Assembly (NCBI GenBank): GCA_001549895.1
Contig: AP014720.1
Location: 186,001 to 250,000, forward strand
Source of the DNA: Arthrobacter sp. Hiyo8
GTDB taxonomy: Bacteria; Actinomycetota; Actinomycetes; Actinomycetales; Micrococcaceae
Reading direction: 5' to 3'
Length of the DNA stretch: 64,000 nt
Both the position numbers and the translations under genes were made by a program. A model generated the notes under the pieces. That model was not told the origin of the DNA. It saw only the letters and a program-made list of their open reading frames with translations, and made no database searches. Shown here piece after piece: positions 30,750-41,226 of the stretch; the stretch's first letter is position 1; each line of letters begins with the position of its first letter.

Positions 30750-30761
30750 TAACAGCTGATA
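30750..30761. promoter_or_regulatory. TAACAGCTGATA operator-like site
   Basis: Identical to the reverse complement of 25375-25386. It lies about 107 bases upstream of the NMT1-like gene. Confidence 0.55.
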
Positions 30762-30867
30762 GATCTATGCATGGCATTTCGTTAGTGATACGTTGTAGTG
30801 CATTAGCGAACGCGAGCGGCCGGTCCGCATCCCGCGACACCGGAACCCACTCCAGAAGGAGGGTTCA

Positions 30868-31853
30868 ATGACTGAATCCCAGGAACCGCAGCTTCCGCTG
30901 CGGCTCGGCTCCAAGGCATCGTGGCTCGCCTACGTCGCCCAGCAGCTCGGGTACTTCAATGACGAGAATCTCGCCGTCACCCTGTTGAACAAGCAGGAGA
31001 TCAAGGACCTCGAGGCCGGCGGTGGCCGCCTCGACGCTCAGGTGAACTGGTTCCAGCACGCAGTCTTCGGCGTGGTCAACGGCAAGCCGCAGGTTGCCGT
31101 CATGGTCCTGCACGACGCGCCGGCATCACGGTAATGGTGTCGGAGGCATCCAAGGGCGAGATCCGCTCCGCCGCAGACTTTGCCGGACGCCGGATCGCCG
31201 AGGGCGCCAGCCACTCGGCCAAAGGGATCGTGACAAGCTACCTCGCCAGCAGGGCCGGTTTGCCCAGCGGAAGCTACACTCCGGTGATGGCGGCGGTCGA
31301 TGGCCGGCGTGAGGCCGTCACGCAGGGGCTGCAGGAAGGTACCGTCGATGTACTGACCTTCATGGAACCCATGACGACCTATATGAAGGAAACCGGGCTC
31401 GTCTCCACACTGTATGACCTTGCCACCCGGGAGAGCACGGTCGCCGAGTTCGGCGCGGTCTGGCCCGCAGAATCTTTGCTCGTCACCCCGGAATTCCTAA
31501 AGGACCACCCGGACATCGTCCAACGTCTGGTCAACGCGATGCGCCGCACCCTGGAGTACGTCCGCTCACGCACCCCCGAACGGATCGCCGAACTCCTGTC
31601 CTCCACCTACCTCGCGGGCAAGGAAACCGCCGATGCAGTCCAGGCCATCGCCAAGAGATGGCCCACCTTGTCCCAAGGCGACTACACGGTCTCGCCCGGA
31701 TCCGCGCAGCTCGTCATCGATGCGATCAAGTCCGCACCGTTCGATGACACCCTCAGCGGACAGATCCGCGCAAAGGTCAAGACCGTCGACATCGACGCCT
31801 CCACCCTCTACGCGAACGCCTTCGTCGAGGAGCAGAGTCCCGTCGCCTCCTGA
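30868..31853 (+). CDS. NMT1/SsuA-fold protein without signal peptide (frameshifted)
   Basis: About 328 residues from ATG 30868 (AGAAGGAGGGTTCA upstream, strong). One lost base near 31125. The fold resembles ThiY/SsuA/DszB-type proteins: LGYFNDENLAVTLLNKQE, then GRRIAEGASHSAKGIVTSYL, and VWPAESLLVTPEFLKDHPDI. There is no signal peptide or lipobox: it begins MTESQEPQLPLRLGSKAS. A cytosolic enzyme (as for DszB or THI5, which share this fold) or intracellular sensor is possible. It precedes a TauD oxygenase by about 100 bases. Confidence 0.78.
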
Positions 31854-31959
31854 CCCGGCTTGTCCTCCCCTCCGGCGAAGGCCCAGCCGCGGGCCTTCGC
31901 CGGAGGTGTATCCGTAGCGCGGTACTGCCGCGAAGAACCGCCCTGTAAGGAGCCCGTCC

Positions 31960-32840
31960 ATGGAACACCTGACTTTCCCGCAGCATGCCCTCGATGCCAC
32001 CCCACGCGGGCGCCTCGAGGACCCTTCTGTCATTGCCTTCCGCAAGGAAGTCTTCACGAGCCCGGGCTGGATCGAGCACGGCCTGGCAATCGTCGAAGGC
32101 ATCCCGGTGGAGGAGCCGGCACTCGCAGCCCGGTATGCCACTGCGGTCTCCTCCGCGCTCGGGCGCCTGCTTCCGCAGGACGGCGCCGGCCAGTTGGTGC
32201 GCGAGGTGAAATACCGCGGCGTCAAACTCGGCGAGGGCGCCACGGGACGTTACTCGGACAGCCGGGAAGGAGGACAATTCCACACGGACGGCCCGCACCG
32301 CCCGGACACGGCTCCGGACTGGTTCGCCCTGCTGTGTATCCGACAGGCCAGGGTCGGAGGCGGCCTCATCCTTGTCCCTACCGGGGAAATTATCCGGAAG
32401 CTCGATTCCGACGCACTTGCCGTGTTGCAGGAGCCGTTCCTCTTCGACCAGCGCGAGGACGGTGTGCCGCCCGTTCCGCGGCCCGTCCTCGTCCAGCAAC
32501 CCGACGGCCAATGGCACGTGAACTACCTGCGCGAGTACATCGAACTCGGGCACAGACACCCCTCGGCACACCATTAACGGGTCGGCAGGTCCACGCACTT
32601 GACCGCTTCGACCAGGAAGTGGCCTCGGCAGTGGCCAACCCCGACCGCATAGAGGTCAAACTGGCACCTGGCCAGCTGGCAGTGATCGATAACCGCCGCC
32701 TCCTGCACGGTCGAACAACCTTCGGAGATGACCCCCAAGACCGGGACCGGCTCATGCTGCGGACCTGGATCCGCGAACTGATCCCGGCCGGATCTGCCGC
32801 ATCCGCCAGGCAGCCCGATGTCATCGTCAGTGACCGCTGA
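31960..32840 (+). CDS. TauD/TfdA-family Fe(II)/2-oxoglutarate oxygenase (frameshifted)
   Basis: About 293 residues from ATG 31960. Iron ligands: His108 and Asp110 in GGQFHTDGPH; after one lost base near 32560, the distal His in NRRLLHGRTTF and the 2-oxoglutarate Arg in LMLRTWIREL. So all catalytic residues are present. The family hydroxylates taurine, betaines and, in several pathways, phosphonates. Last gene of the NMT1-fold/TauD unit. A phosphonate substrate is inference from the neighbouring operon. Confidence 0.86.
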
Positions 32841-32848
32841 ACAGACAA

Positions 32849-32892
32849 GGAAGCGGTTGCCTCCCCGAGAGGGGAGGCAGCCGCTTCTTCCT
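32849..32892 (+). terminator. Terminator after TauD gene
   Basis: Stem GGAAGCGGTTGCCTCCCC with GGGGAGGCAGCCGCTTC around loop GAGA, followed by TTCCTTTC. From 32893 to 33220 I see no gene. Confidence 0.85.
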
Positions 32893-33220
32893 TTCGAGAG
32901 CACTTCTTCGGAATCAGATTGAGAGGGACGGCCCGGCGTTGATGTTCCCCAGGGCGGCCCTGGCCCACGGGCACGGAAGCGCCGATCTCAAAAACCAATG
33001 CTCGGCCCCGGACCCTTCGTCAGGACACCGTGCACCAAACGCTCGTCAAACCCCTGCGCCTCCCAAGCGCACTGCACCCGGCCGTGGGATCACGCTAAAC
33101 GGCGGGAATCAGGAGAACAGTTGAATCCATCCGACGCGGACATCACTCGGCCAACACAGAGGACGGTCGGCCCTGCGGAACCCTGCATGACCTGCCCCGA
33201 CCGCTGCGCGACCCGGTGCG

Positions 33221-34122
33221 GTGCGCCTTTCCCGTCGATCCCTTCTCGCAGCTATCGGCGCTGCAGCCGCGGGAACCGCGGGATGCGGACTCGTGACACA
33301 GGCCTCATCAGCCCCGATCTCTACCCCGACATCACGGGCGACCGCGAATGCAGCGGCCGTTCCGGGTGCGAAGACACCCGCCGCGTCGGCTGCACCGATC
33401 CCGGCTATCAGGGCCGAGATCGAGAAGCGCTTCGCCGGCAGGCCGCCGGGCCAGTGGGGTATCGATCTTCCTGGGATCGTCACCCACACGGGTTCCCGGG
33501 CCGTAGCCCTAACGTTCGATGCCTGTGGGGGTCCCGGAGGATCGGGCTACGACGCCCAGCTAATTGATACTCTCCGCCGTCTGGGGGTGCCTGCAACCCT
33601 CTTCCTGAATGCACGCTGGATCAACACCAACCCGTCGCTGAGCGGAGAACTCGCCTCCGACAGCCTGTTCGAGATCGGGAACCACGGCCTCGCCAACGTG
33701 CCGCTCTCCACGACCGGTCGGAGCGCCTACGGAATCGCCGGGACAAGCACGATCGGCGGGTGATCGACGAGGTCTCCGGCGGCGCAAGTCGAATCGTCGC
33801 ACTGACCCGGAAGCGGTCGTTGTGGTTCCGCGCCGGGACCGCGTTCTACGACGAAACTGCTGTTCAAGTGGTGAGTGCCATAGGCTTCACTCCCGTCAAC
33901 TTCTCGATCAACTCCGACGGCGGAGCGACCTTCCCGCCCGGCACCGTCGCCGCGCAACTGGCTGCGGTTCAGCCTGGAGACATCGTGATCGGCCACATGA
34001 ACCAGCCCGGGTCAGGAACATCAGCGGGCTACGCAGCGGCTTTGCCAGCGATGATCGACCAAGGCATGGACTTCACAACCCTGTCCCTCACCAGAATTCC
34101 GGTCCACCCCAGAATCGTTTGA
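33221..34122 (+). CDS. Polysaccharide deacetylase-family exported protein (frameshifted)
   Basis: About 300 residues from GTG 33221. N-terminus RLSRRSLLAAIGAAAAGTAG has a twin-arginine-like and lipobox (TAGC) signal, so it should be exported. NodB motifs: VALTFDACGG (first Asp), EIGNHGLANV (metal His), and DIVIGHMNQPGS near the end. One lost base near 33755. The family removes acetyl groups from cell-surface or peptidoglycan sugars. Stands alone between terminators. Confidence 0.82.
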
Positions 34123-34397
34123 CTAAACCGCGCACCGGAAGACCAGGACAGAACCTGCCCGTAAGACGGGGTCAGCCGGGCGGGAACAGCGCACGTGTGA
34201 CGCATCGATCGCCCTGCCGTCGGGTTCGGGCTGCTCGCCTTCGCCCGTCTAAGAGTCGGCGAAGGCGTCAGACCGGGCAGCGAGGCTGGCTGGTGTTCTT
34301 CCTTTGATGCGGGCGCGTCACAGGGCGGTGCAGTGCTGCCGGAGCCCACTGGCGGGGTCCGGCAGTCTGTCGGTAGCTTCCTGAATATTGCTATGCC

Positions 34398-34422
34398 ATA
34401 TAGCTATGTAAGATAGCTATAT
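34398..34422. promoter_or_regulatory. MarR operator, ATATAGCTAT inverted repeat
   Basis: Perfect 10-bp arms (34398-34407 and 34413-34422) with a 5-base spacer. The right arm overlaps the ATG of the MarR gene, which suggests autorepression. Confidence 0.75.
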
Positions 34423-34858
34423 GGATAGTGTGGAGGCAATGCGACTAGAGGAGCAACTCAAGCGGTTCATCCGGTGGAACCGCTCAGCCCATCCACCCAT
34501 CGAGGGACTGTCCCGCACCGCGATTTCAGTGCTCGCTGCGATCGTCCGCGCCGGGAGTCGGGCCTCTCGGCCAGGCGAACTCGCACGCGAGCTGGGCATG
34601 ACCACTTCGAATATCGCGTCCGCATTGCGCGAGCTGGACGCAGGCGGGTATGTCACCCGCGGACGCGATGCAAACGATGGCCGCCGGGTCAACGTCATGC
34701 TCACAGACAAGGGTAGGACTGCGATGGCCCACCGCCGGGCAAAGAGATCCACGCACCTGCAGCACGCGATCGAGGCGACACTCGATGACCGCGAGCAGGG
34801 CGAGCTAGTGGCGGCCGGAAACCTGCTGGAACGCATCTCGAACTTTCCCGCCTCGTGA
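34421..34858 (+). CDS. MarR-family transcriptional regulator
   Basis: Intact, 145 residues. The winged helix region is PGELARELGMTTSNIASALR followed by the wing GRDANDGRRVNVMLTDKG. Its own start lies in a 25-bp palindrome. It overlaps the MFS gene (GTGA at 34855-34858), so both are coupled; the pattern is a drug- or metabolite-responsive efflux operon. Confidence 0.92.
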   Translation: MDSVEAMRLEEQLKRFIRWNRSAHPPIEGLSRTAISVLAAIVRAGSRASRPGELARELGMTTSNIASALRELDAGGYVTRGRDANDGRRVNVMLTDKGRTAMAHRRAKRSTHLQHAIEATLDDREQGELVAAGNLLERISNFPAS

Positions 34859-36120
34859 CTTTCACGCGCGAGGCCATGCGTCTCAGGCTTGTGGCTGCGG
34901 GTAGTTCGCTGCGCGTCCGCAACTACCGGCTGTATGCAGTGGGGCAGTCCGTGTCCATTGCGGGCAATTTCATGCAGACTTTGGCGATCGCGTTCCTCAC
35001 TCTTCATCTGACAGGTAGTGGGAGCGCGCTCGGGTTGGCTGTGGGGGTCCGGCTTCTGCCGTATCTTGTTGCGGGGCCGATCAGCGGAGTGATAGCGGAC
35101 AGGCACGACAAGCGCCGCATGCTGCTGTTCACACAGACCGCATGCGCTGCCTGTTCAGTGGTGTTCGGTGTGCTCGCCATGACAGGGTTGATGACGTATC
35201 CGCTCTTGCTCGGGCTGAGCTTCGGGCTTGGATGCCTGACGGTGTTCGACAACCCTGCACGCCAGAGCATTATCTCCGAACTGGTCGGGGACTCTGAGCT
35301 GTCCAACGCCATCATCCTGAGTTCCGTTATGGTCAACCTCGCCCGCGTGCTGGGCTCGGGCGTGGGTGGTGCGTTGGTCGCAATTATTGGCATTCCAGCG
35401 TGCTTCTTCTGCAACGCCGCGTCCTTCGGCTCGGTCATTGTGAGCCTCGTGATGATGCGTCCATCCGAGATGTTCCGGTCGGCCCCGCCCCTCGCGCACG
35501 CGGGCAGGTCCGCGAGGGATACGGTACGTATTCGCGACGCCCGGACTCGCGATCACGCTCCTGATGATCACCGTGACCGGCACGCTTGCGTGGGAGTTCC
35601 CGACAACGCTGCCCCTGTTGGCGACTGATGCGTTCGCGGGGAACGCCGCGACGTACAGTGCCTTGGTCATGGCATTGTCCATCGGCTCCATCGTCGGTGG
35701 ACTGTTTGCGGCCGGACGGCGAGCCGCGTCCCGCCCCATCATCCTGTCGCTGACAGCAATCGCCTGGGGGGCAACCATGATTTTCGCGGCGTTAGCCCCC
35801 ACGCTTGCCCTGGCGCTGGCAGCGCTGGCACTCGTGGGATTCGCGAGCATTGCCTTCAATGCGGGCGCAAAGACCAACCTGCAGTTGACCTCGCGGCCCG
35901 ACATGAGGGGTCGCGTGATGGCGTTGTGGGCGATGTGCTGGGGCGGAAGTGCGGTCATCGGGGCCCACTGGTTGGCTGGATCGCGCAGGAGTTCGGGAGC
36001 CGGTGGGGGCTGCTGGCGGGCGGTATTCCGACCTTGGTCCTCGGGCTGGTGCTCCTTCCGGTTCTGTGGCGCGATGGACGCGCCCGAAAGAGAGGGGAGT
36101 CGAAACATGTTGGCAAATGA
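34855..36120 (+). CDS. MFS transporter, EntS/MFS_3 type (frameshifted)
   Basis: About 422 residues from GTG 34855. First part to about 35500 (helices 1-6, loop IADRHDKRRM). Two one-base losses around 35490-35525 restore GQVREGIRYVFATPG at the central loop; the next part runs to about 35960; one more lost G in ATCGGGGCCC restores GGPLVGWIAQEFG and the stop at 36120. It would export the compound sensed by MarR. Confidence 0.85.
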
Positions 36121-37423
36121 AGCTATGACTACTACCAGTGGCTCGCGCAGGAAGCCGAAGTTCGCCGCGGTGGTGAACGAGTTCTGGCCTGGATCGCACG
36201 CCGACCTCCTCGTGGGTCGCCTGCACGACGGCTATGAAGTGCTGTGGACGCCGACGGAACCGCTCTGCGAACTGGCGTCGCTCCACGTGCTCGACCCTGG
36301 GCCAGGCGACCTCGGAGCGAGTCGTATAAGGGAGTGGGACGTACGCCCGGCCGGGAGGTTGCGCGACGCGCTGTCGGGGACCGGCGGAGGAATCGACGTC
36401 GACGGTGTCGTCCTGATCGCTGAACGCAACCCGCGCTCGGGGCGGCCCGAGGAGTTCGACGAGCGAGGCAGGCCGAGGGACCGTCGCCACGAGATGTTCA
36501 TGCAGGTCGCGCGGGAGTGCGAGCGGTCGGCGCGAGCGGTTCCGGTATTTCTCGACAAGCACCTGGGGAACACGTGGGGGGAGATCAGCGAGATCTACGA
36601 GACTTCTCGGCGGTTGTCGATCCCGCTCATGGCCGGCTCCTCGGTTCCTGTGACCGTGCGCTGCCCTCCCATCGAGATCCCGGTCGGATCACGGGTGAAG
36701 GAAGTCGTGGCCGTCGCTACAGGTTCGGGAGAGCCGCCCATCTTCCACCCGCTCGAACTGGTCCAGTCGATGATCGAACGGCGGGCCGGGTTCGAGACCG
36801 GTGTGGCGTCGGTGCGGTTCGTTTCCGGAGACCGGTTCTGGGATGCGTTCACTGACGGAGGGCTATGGTCCCGGGAGCTCGCTGATGCGGCGATCGAAGC
36901 CGTGCCCCACTATGCCGGCGGCGCCCGCGAGTACTACAGGAGGTATCCTTCTTCAATTGCCGACGGGCCGGCGAGCTCCCCGCGCGGACGGGAGGAGGCC
37001 GTCGTCGTGGACTATAACGACGGGACCCGGGTCAGTGTGCTGCTGTTGACAGGGTTCATGCTGCGCCGCGCCGTCGCCGTCCGGGTGGACGGGATGCGCG
37101 AGCCCCTGGTCACCTGGACGCCCACCGGCTCCAAGCTCACCGATGTACCGATGATCGGGGCCGGTGTCGCGACGCCCGGACAGAAGAAGCCACCGACCTG
37201 GAACTTCGACCATCTGGCTAGCTTCCTCGACCGATTCCTGTTCACCGGGCTCTCGCCCTTCCCGATCGAGCGAACCGTGCTCACCAGCGGCATCCTGGAC
37301 GCGGCGATAACCTCCCGCCAGTCCGGGGGAGAGGCGGTGGACACGCCGTACCTCGACATCGGCTACCGGCCGGCCACGACACCGGGCCAACTGGCGCGTC
37401 GGATCGACAAGCAAAACGCATGA
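36107..37423 (+). CDS. Conserved protein of unknown function, 438 aa
   Basis: Intact from ATG 36107 (GAGAGGGGAG upstream), overlapping the MFS end by 14 bases. It resembles an unnamed family best known from planctomycetes. Landmarks: VNEFWPGSHADLLVGRLHDG, DVDGVVLIAERNP, VPVFLDKHLGNTW, LSIPLMAGSSVPVT, HPLELVQSMIERRAGFETGV. No signal peptide. Possibly a Rossmann-type enzyme; I cannot assign a reaction. Its coupling to an exporter and MarR is unusual. Confidence 0.8.
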   Translation: MLANEAMTTTSGSRRKPKFAAVVNEFWPGSHADLLVGRLHDGYEVLWTPTEPLCELASLHVLDPGPGDLGASRIREWDVRPAGRLRDALSGTGGGIDVDGVVLIAERNPRSGRPEEFDERGRPRDRRHEMFMQVARECERSARAVPVFLDKHLGNTWGEISEIYETSRRLSIPLMAGSSVPVTVRCPPIEIPVGSRVKEVVAVATGSGEPPIFHPLELVQSMIERRAGFETGVASVRFVSGDRFWDAFTDGGLWSRELADAAIEAVPHYAGGAREYYRRYPSSIADGPASSPRGREEAVVVDYNDGTRVSVLLLTGFMLRRAVAVRVDGMREPLVTWTPTGSKLTDVPMIGAGVATPGQKKPPTWNFDHLASFLDRFLFTGLSPFPIERTVLTSGILDAAITSRQSGGEAVDTPYLDIGYRPATTPGQLARRIDKQNA

Positions 37424-37475
37424 CTGTGCTGCCCGGGCCCGTTCGTGACCCGGGCCCGGGCAGCACGACGCCGAT

Positions 37476-38485
37476 CTACTCCGAGGGCGACGACAGGTTC
37501 ATCAGCCGCTCGAGTTCCGGGCCTGCGATCGATTCGGGGAGTGGCAGGTAGTCGCCTTCCGCGGCGACCACGGATTGCCCCTCGCGGCTGAACACGAATC
37601 GCATGAACTCCTTGACCTTCGGATCCCACCGGGAATGGGGTGCCTCGCGGACGAACGCGTACACCGACCGGCTGAGCGGATACTCACGACTGGCTGTCGT
37701 TTCCCGCGTCCCCGCTACCGCAGGACCGGGGTCCTCGGAAATCGGAACGGCCTTCAAAGCCCGGTCAGGTTCCGGAATCCCGCCAATCCGATGCCATAGC
37801 GATCATTCTCCAAAGTGGTGACAAGAGCCTCGGCAGCGTGCCCCCCGGACCCTGCGTACATCCGGGTCGGCGCACCCTCGGGAAGAATCGCCCGATCGGA
37901 CCATGGCCCCTCCTGCAACACCCGCAGCCATATGTGCTGCGCCGTGCCGGTATCGCGGTCCAGGCCGTAAGCGTGGATCGGTGCGTCGGTCCACTCTCCG
38001 GTGAGACCGAGCTGACCCCAGCGGGTGATGGGCTCGGGACAGCCGCGCCGGCGCTCGGCCGAGTAGATGGCGTCCAGCTGGGAGAAACTCAACTCGGCGA
38101 TCGGGTTTTCGGCATTGACCAGCACTGCGACCGCCACGGTTTTGGCGAATGTGTCGAACGCCCCGGTAGCGATTGCAAACCCCTCTGGCTGGTGATCGAA
38201 GATGCGCTTCCACGATGTGCGCTCCAGCTTGCGGATCTCACGACCGAAGAGACCGATGTCCGCGACACCCGTATAAAGGCCGCCCACGGCGGTCGACGTG
38301 CCACGGAGGAAGGAGTCGGGCTCGAGCCCGGGATGGAACTCCCCGAAACGGCGGATCCATCCGTCCCAGAGCTCCTGGAAGGCGGGATCCCCCCAGGCAA
38401 CGAGCCTGCCGCTCAACTCGCCGCGCGGCTCATACTCGGGCAGGGCCTTCCAGGATAACGAGGCACTCGTCTGCACTGTCGACAT
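37476..38485 (-). CDS. PstS-fold binding protein without signal peptide (frameshifted)
   Basis: About 336 residues from ATG 38485; one lost base near 37755. PBP-like landmarks: DIGLFGREIRKLERTSWKR, VLVNAENPIAELSFSQLDAI (the conserved NP-I/LT-Q-L-xxIF segment of PstS), FMRFVFSREGQSVVAAEGDY. The N-terminus MSTVQTSASLSWKALPEYEP is not a signal peptide. Divergent from the lipoprotein at 38751. Homologue of 42533-43558. A cytosolic role (sensor, carrier or enzyme) is inference. Confidence 0.8.
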
Positions 38486-38582
38486 GGTTTTCCTTTCATG
38501 AGGAAGGATGCCGTCTCACCTCGGCGGCGTCTTCCTCGCTCTTGGTTACGTTGCATTCAAACTCTAGTCCTAATTTTGGGAA

Positions 38583-38663
38583 TAACGATCGTTAATTTAG
38601 CTATTGCTATGACGTTGCACGAAGGTCTACTATCTTGTCTCTAACGAATATATCTTCCGTTAG
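38583..38663. promoter_or_regulatory. TAACGATCGTTA and CTAACG...CGTTAG palindromes
   Basis: A perfect 12-bp palindrome (38583-38594) and an inverted repeat with 11-base spacer (38641-38646 with 38658-38663), in the AT-rich divergent promoter. The first resembles TAACGGCCGTTA at 29764. Confidence 0.5.
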
Positions 38664-38750
38664 ATTCGCGTCGCCGTCGGGCCGCCTGGCTTTCCACCGT
38701 GCGGCACGATCACGCTCTGCGCGGTCGCCGCGCACAACGAAAGAAGAACA

Positions 38751-40440
38751 ATGAAGTTCCTGACGACAACGAGTCCGCTGCTCCGGCCAGGGTGACCATG
38801 GCTGCCGCCATGGTCGGTTGCGTGCTTGCGACAGCGGCATGCACCGGTACCACCTCAAGCGCCACCAACACGGCAGGCGGGACCCTCAAAGTGACCGCAG
38901 GTGCCTCCGGACCATTTACCGATAACTTCAACGCGCTCATAGCCAGTTCGTCGAGTGCATCCGGGTTTGCGGCATACGCGATCTTCGAGCCGTTGCTGCA
39001 GGAGGACTTCGGCAGCGGCAAGACGCGGCCGTGGCTCGTATCCTCATACACTTGGGGCCCGGACGGCAAAACCCTCACGCTGAAGACCAAGGAGGGGGTG
39101 AAGTGGTCCGATGGCGAAACGTTCACGGCTAAGGACGTGGCTTTCACCTTCAATCTGATGAAGGCGAACCCGGCGTTCAACGCAGTGTCGCTTCCACTAA
39201 CTGGAGCCGAGGCTACCGACAACACGGCCGCCGTCATCCACTTCAGTAAGCCCGCCTACCAGGTCATGTGGTGGCGCACCGAGACCGTGCCCGAGCACAT
39301 CTGGAAAGACGTCCAGGATCCGGTCAAGTACGCCAACCCCAACCCGGTCGGCACCGGACCTTACATGCTCAAGTCGTTCACTCCGCAGGCCATCACGTTG
39401 CAGAAAAACCCGTACTACTGGCAGGCGGGCGGAAACTTCTCCACCGTGCAATACCTTGCGGCCGATTCGTCCAGCAGCATGATCGCCAACCTGCAGTCCG
39501 GCGGCGTCGATTGGATCGGCACCGCTGGTATCGACGGCGCGACGGTCAAGAAGCTCGCCCCGAACACGATCGACTACTGGAACACCACGATCAACCCGTC
39601 GGTCGCGCTCCTCCTGCCGAACTTCGCCCACGCCCCGCTCGATCAACTCCCGGTGCGCAAGGCGATCGATATCGCACTCGACCGTGACGAGATCTCGAAG
39701 ATCGGCACAGCGGGTCTGAACGCCGCAGTTGAATCGCCCACCGGGATGGACGTCAAGACGCGAGGCGACATGATCGCCGCAAGCTACTCCGACCAGAAAT
39801 ACGGCAAGGCTGATCCCGACACCGCAAAGAAGATTCTCACCGCCGCGGGCTACCAGCTTGGCCCGGACAACGTTTTTGTGTCCCCGAACGGCCAGCGGCT
39901 GGATTTCAAGCTCACGGTCCCCACGACCTACCCCCAGGCCGACCTCTTCGGCATGACCCGCGTGATGGTGCCCGAGTTGGCGGCAGCGGGGATCAAGGTC
40001 ACGGTGAAATCGGAGCAGCAGCAGGCCTACGTGAAAGATGTCGAGATGGGCAACTACGAGCTGACCATGCGGACAAACGGGGAACGCCCTCGGTGTACGA
40101 CTTCTATAACCGGATCATCAACCAACAGCCGATCAGCGCCCCCGCCGGAACGGGGACCCAGCTCAACTACGAGCGGTACCCGAACTCCAACGCACCCGCT
40201 TTGCTTAGCGCGTATGCAGCGGCGGCACCGGGCAGCAAGCAGGAGCAGAGCGCCATCGGGGCGATCCAGAAGGTCATGGTCGAGGACTTGCCCGGGCTGC
40301 CACTGGTGTTCTCCGGCGGTGCCGGAATGTGGCGGACCGATCGGGCAACTGGCTGGCCGTCGGCGTCGGACCCGTACGCCGCCCCGGTGCCGGGCAGCGT
40401 CAACGCCGAGCTGGTCCTTCTGAAGCTCTCGCCCAGGTGA
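38751..40440 (+). CDS. ABC transporter substrate-binding lipoprotein, family 5 (two frameshifts)
   Basis: About 563 residues from ATG 38751 (AAGAAG upstream). One lost G near 38791 joins MKFLTTTSPLLRPG to the hydrophobic core and lipobox LATAAC; another in AACGGGGAACG near 40080 restores TPSVYDFYNRII and the end at 40440. SBP_bac_5 landmarks GVKWSDGETFTAKDVAFTFN and PVGTGPYMLKSFTPQ. Clearly related to the 14830-16500 protein, so two binding proteins may feed one Dpp permease. Confidence 0.88.
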
Positions 40441-40458
40441 GGTTGTCCAGGCGACGTC

Positions 40459-41031
40459 CTACGGGTGATAAGCCGGAAGCTGGAGGAGGGTTTCGATGGT
40501 GTCGGCTTGATTGAGGACACTGGCAGGGATTCCTCGTGCGTCAGGCTGCGTTGCGATCGCTTTCAGCGTGTTCAGATCAACGAGTTGTACCTGGATCCGC
40601 TCGCCGCTGTCGGGGCTTGGCGCTGTCGCGTAGTCGAATCCGGTGGCCAGGAAGACGTAGACGAAGTGCTCTATCTTGGCGTGTGGCTGAGTCACCTCCA
40701 GTAGCCTCCAGTGAGAAAAGACCATGCCCGTCTCTTCCCGAAGTTCCCTGCGGGCCGCGTCGAGTTCTGTCTCATCCTCCCGGTCGTGCCTGCCGCCGGG
40801 GATTGAGAGGTACGGCAATCCTCCCGGTTGCCTTTCACGAAGAAGCACGATTGCGTCGTTCCTCACCGCGAGGATCTGAACGGTGTCCGGACGTTTCAAC
40901 ATCTCGAAGGTCTGGTACGTGCCGTCGAAGGTTCTTTGCCGCCACTGGTACGTGCGGTAAATCACGCCCACAAAGGCGAGCCGCGCCTCCGGCGGGACGA
41001 GGACAGCGTGCTTCGGAATGATGGTCCTCAT
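40459..41031 (-). CDS. NUDIX hydrolase
   Basis: Intact, 190 residues from ATG 41031 (GGAGGAGG about 10 bases upstream). The complete NUDIX box is GGRHDREDETELDAARREL followed by REETGM (Gx5Ex7REUxEExGU). It resembles ADP-sugar/ADP-ribose type hydrolases by length and by VFLATGFDYA. Its start overlaps the small upstream gene as ATGA. Confidence 0.93.
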   Translation of the reverse strand: MRTIIPKHAVLVPPEARLAFVGVIYRTYQWRQRTFDGTYQTFEMLKRPDTVQILAVRNDAIVLLRERQPGGLPYLSIPGGRHDREDETELDAARRELREETGMVFSHWRLLEVTQPHAKIEHFVYVFLATGFDYATAPSPDSGERIQVQLVDLNTLKAIATQPDARGIPASVLNQADTIETLLQLPAYHP

Positions 41032-41159
41032 TTGGCGGCGCCTCCTCCGGGACGTTGCAGGTCTCCAACCTGAGGGAGAAAACACGCGCCGGCCTCCGAA
41101 GCGGCATTCGACGCAAGGGTGAGCAATTCAGCAATCGTCCATTGTTCATCTTCCGTCAT
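41028..41159 (-). CDS. Small protein upstream of NUDIX gene
   Basis: 43 residues from ATG 41159: MTEDEQWTIAELLTLASNAA is an amphipathic helix, then a Pro/Gly-rich tail. The stop overlaps the NUDIX ATG. Weak ribosome site. Too short for most gene finders; coupling is the main support. Confidence 0.45.
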   Translation of the reverse strand: MTEDEQWTIAELLTLASNAASEAGACFLPQVGDLQRPGGGAAK

Positions 41160-41214
41160 GTTGTCATTCTCACACCCCGGTCAGTCTCTTAGCTATGTTC
41201 GTTCAGGCAATTTC

Positions 41215-41226
41215 TAACAGCTGTTT
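41215..41226. promoter_or_regulatory. TAACAGCTGTTT operator-like site
   Basis: Core AACAGCTGTT is a perfect 10-bp palindrome, two bases from TAACAGCTGATA. Between divergent starts at 41159 and 41343. Confidence 0.55.

Noticed and set aside
4314..36120. Programmed frameshifting, because all three MFS genes break at the same central loop
   Set aside because: The number and exact place of the lost bases differ among the three, and the same kind of break occurs in unrelated genes. The loop is simply rich in G/C runs.
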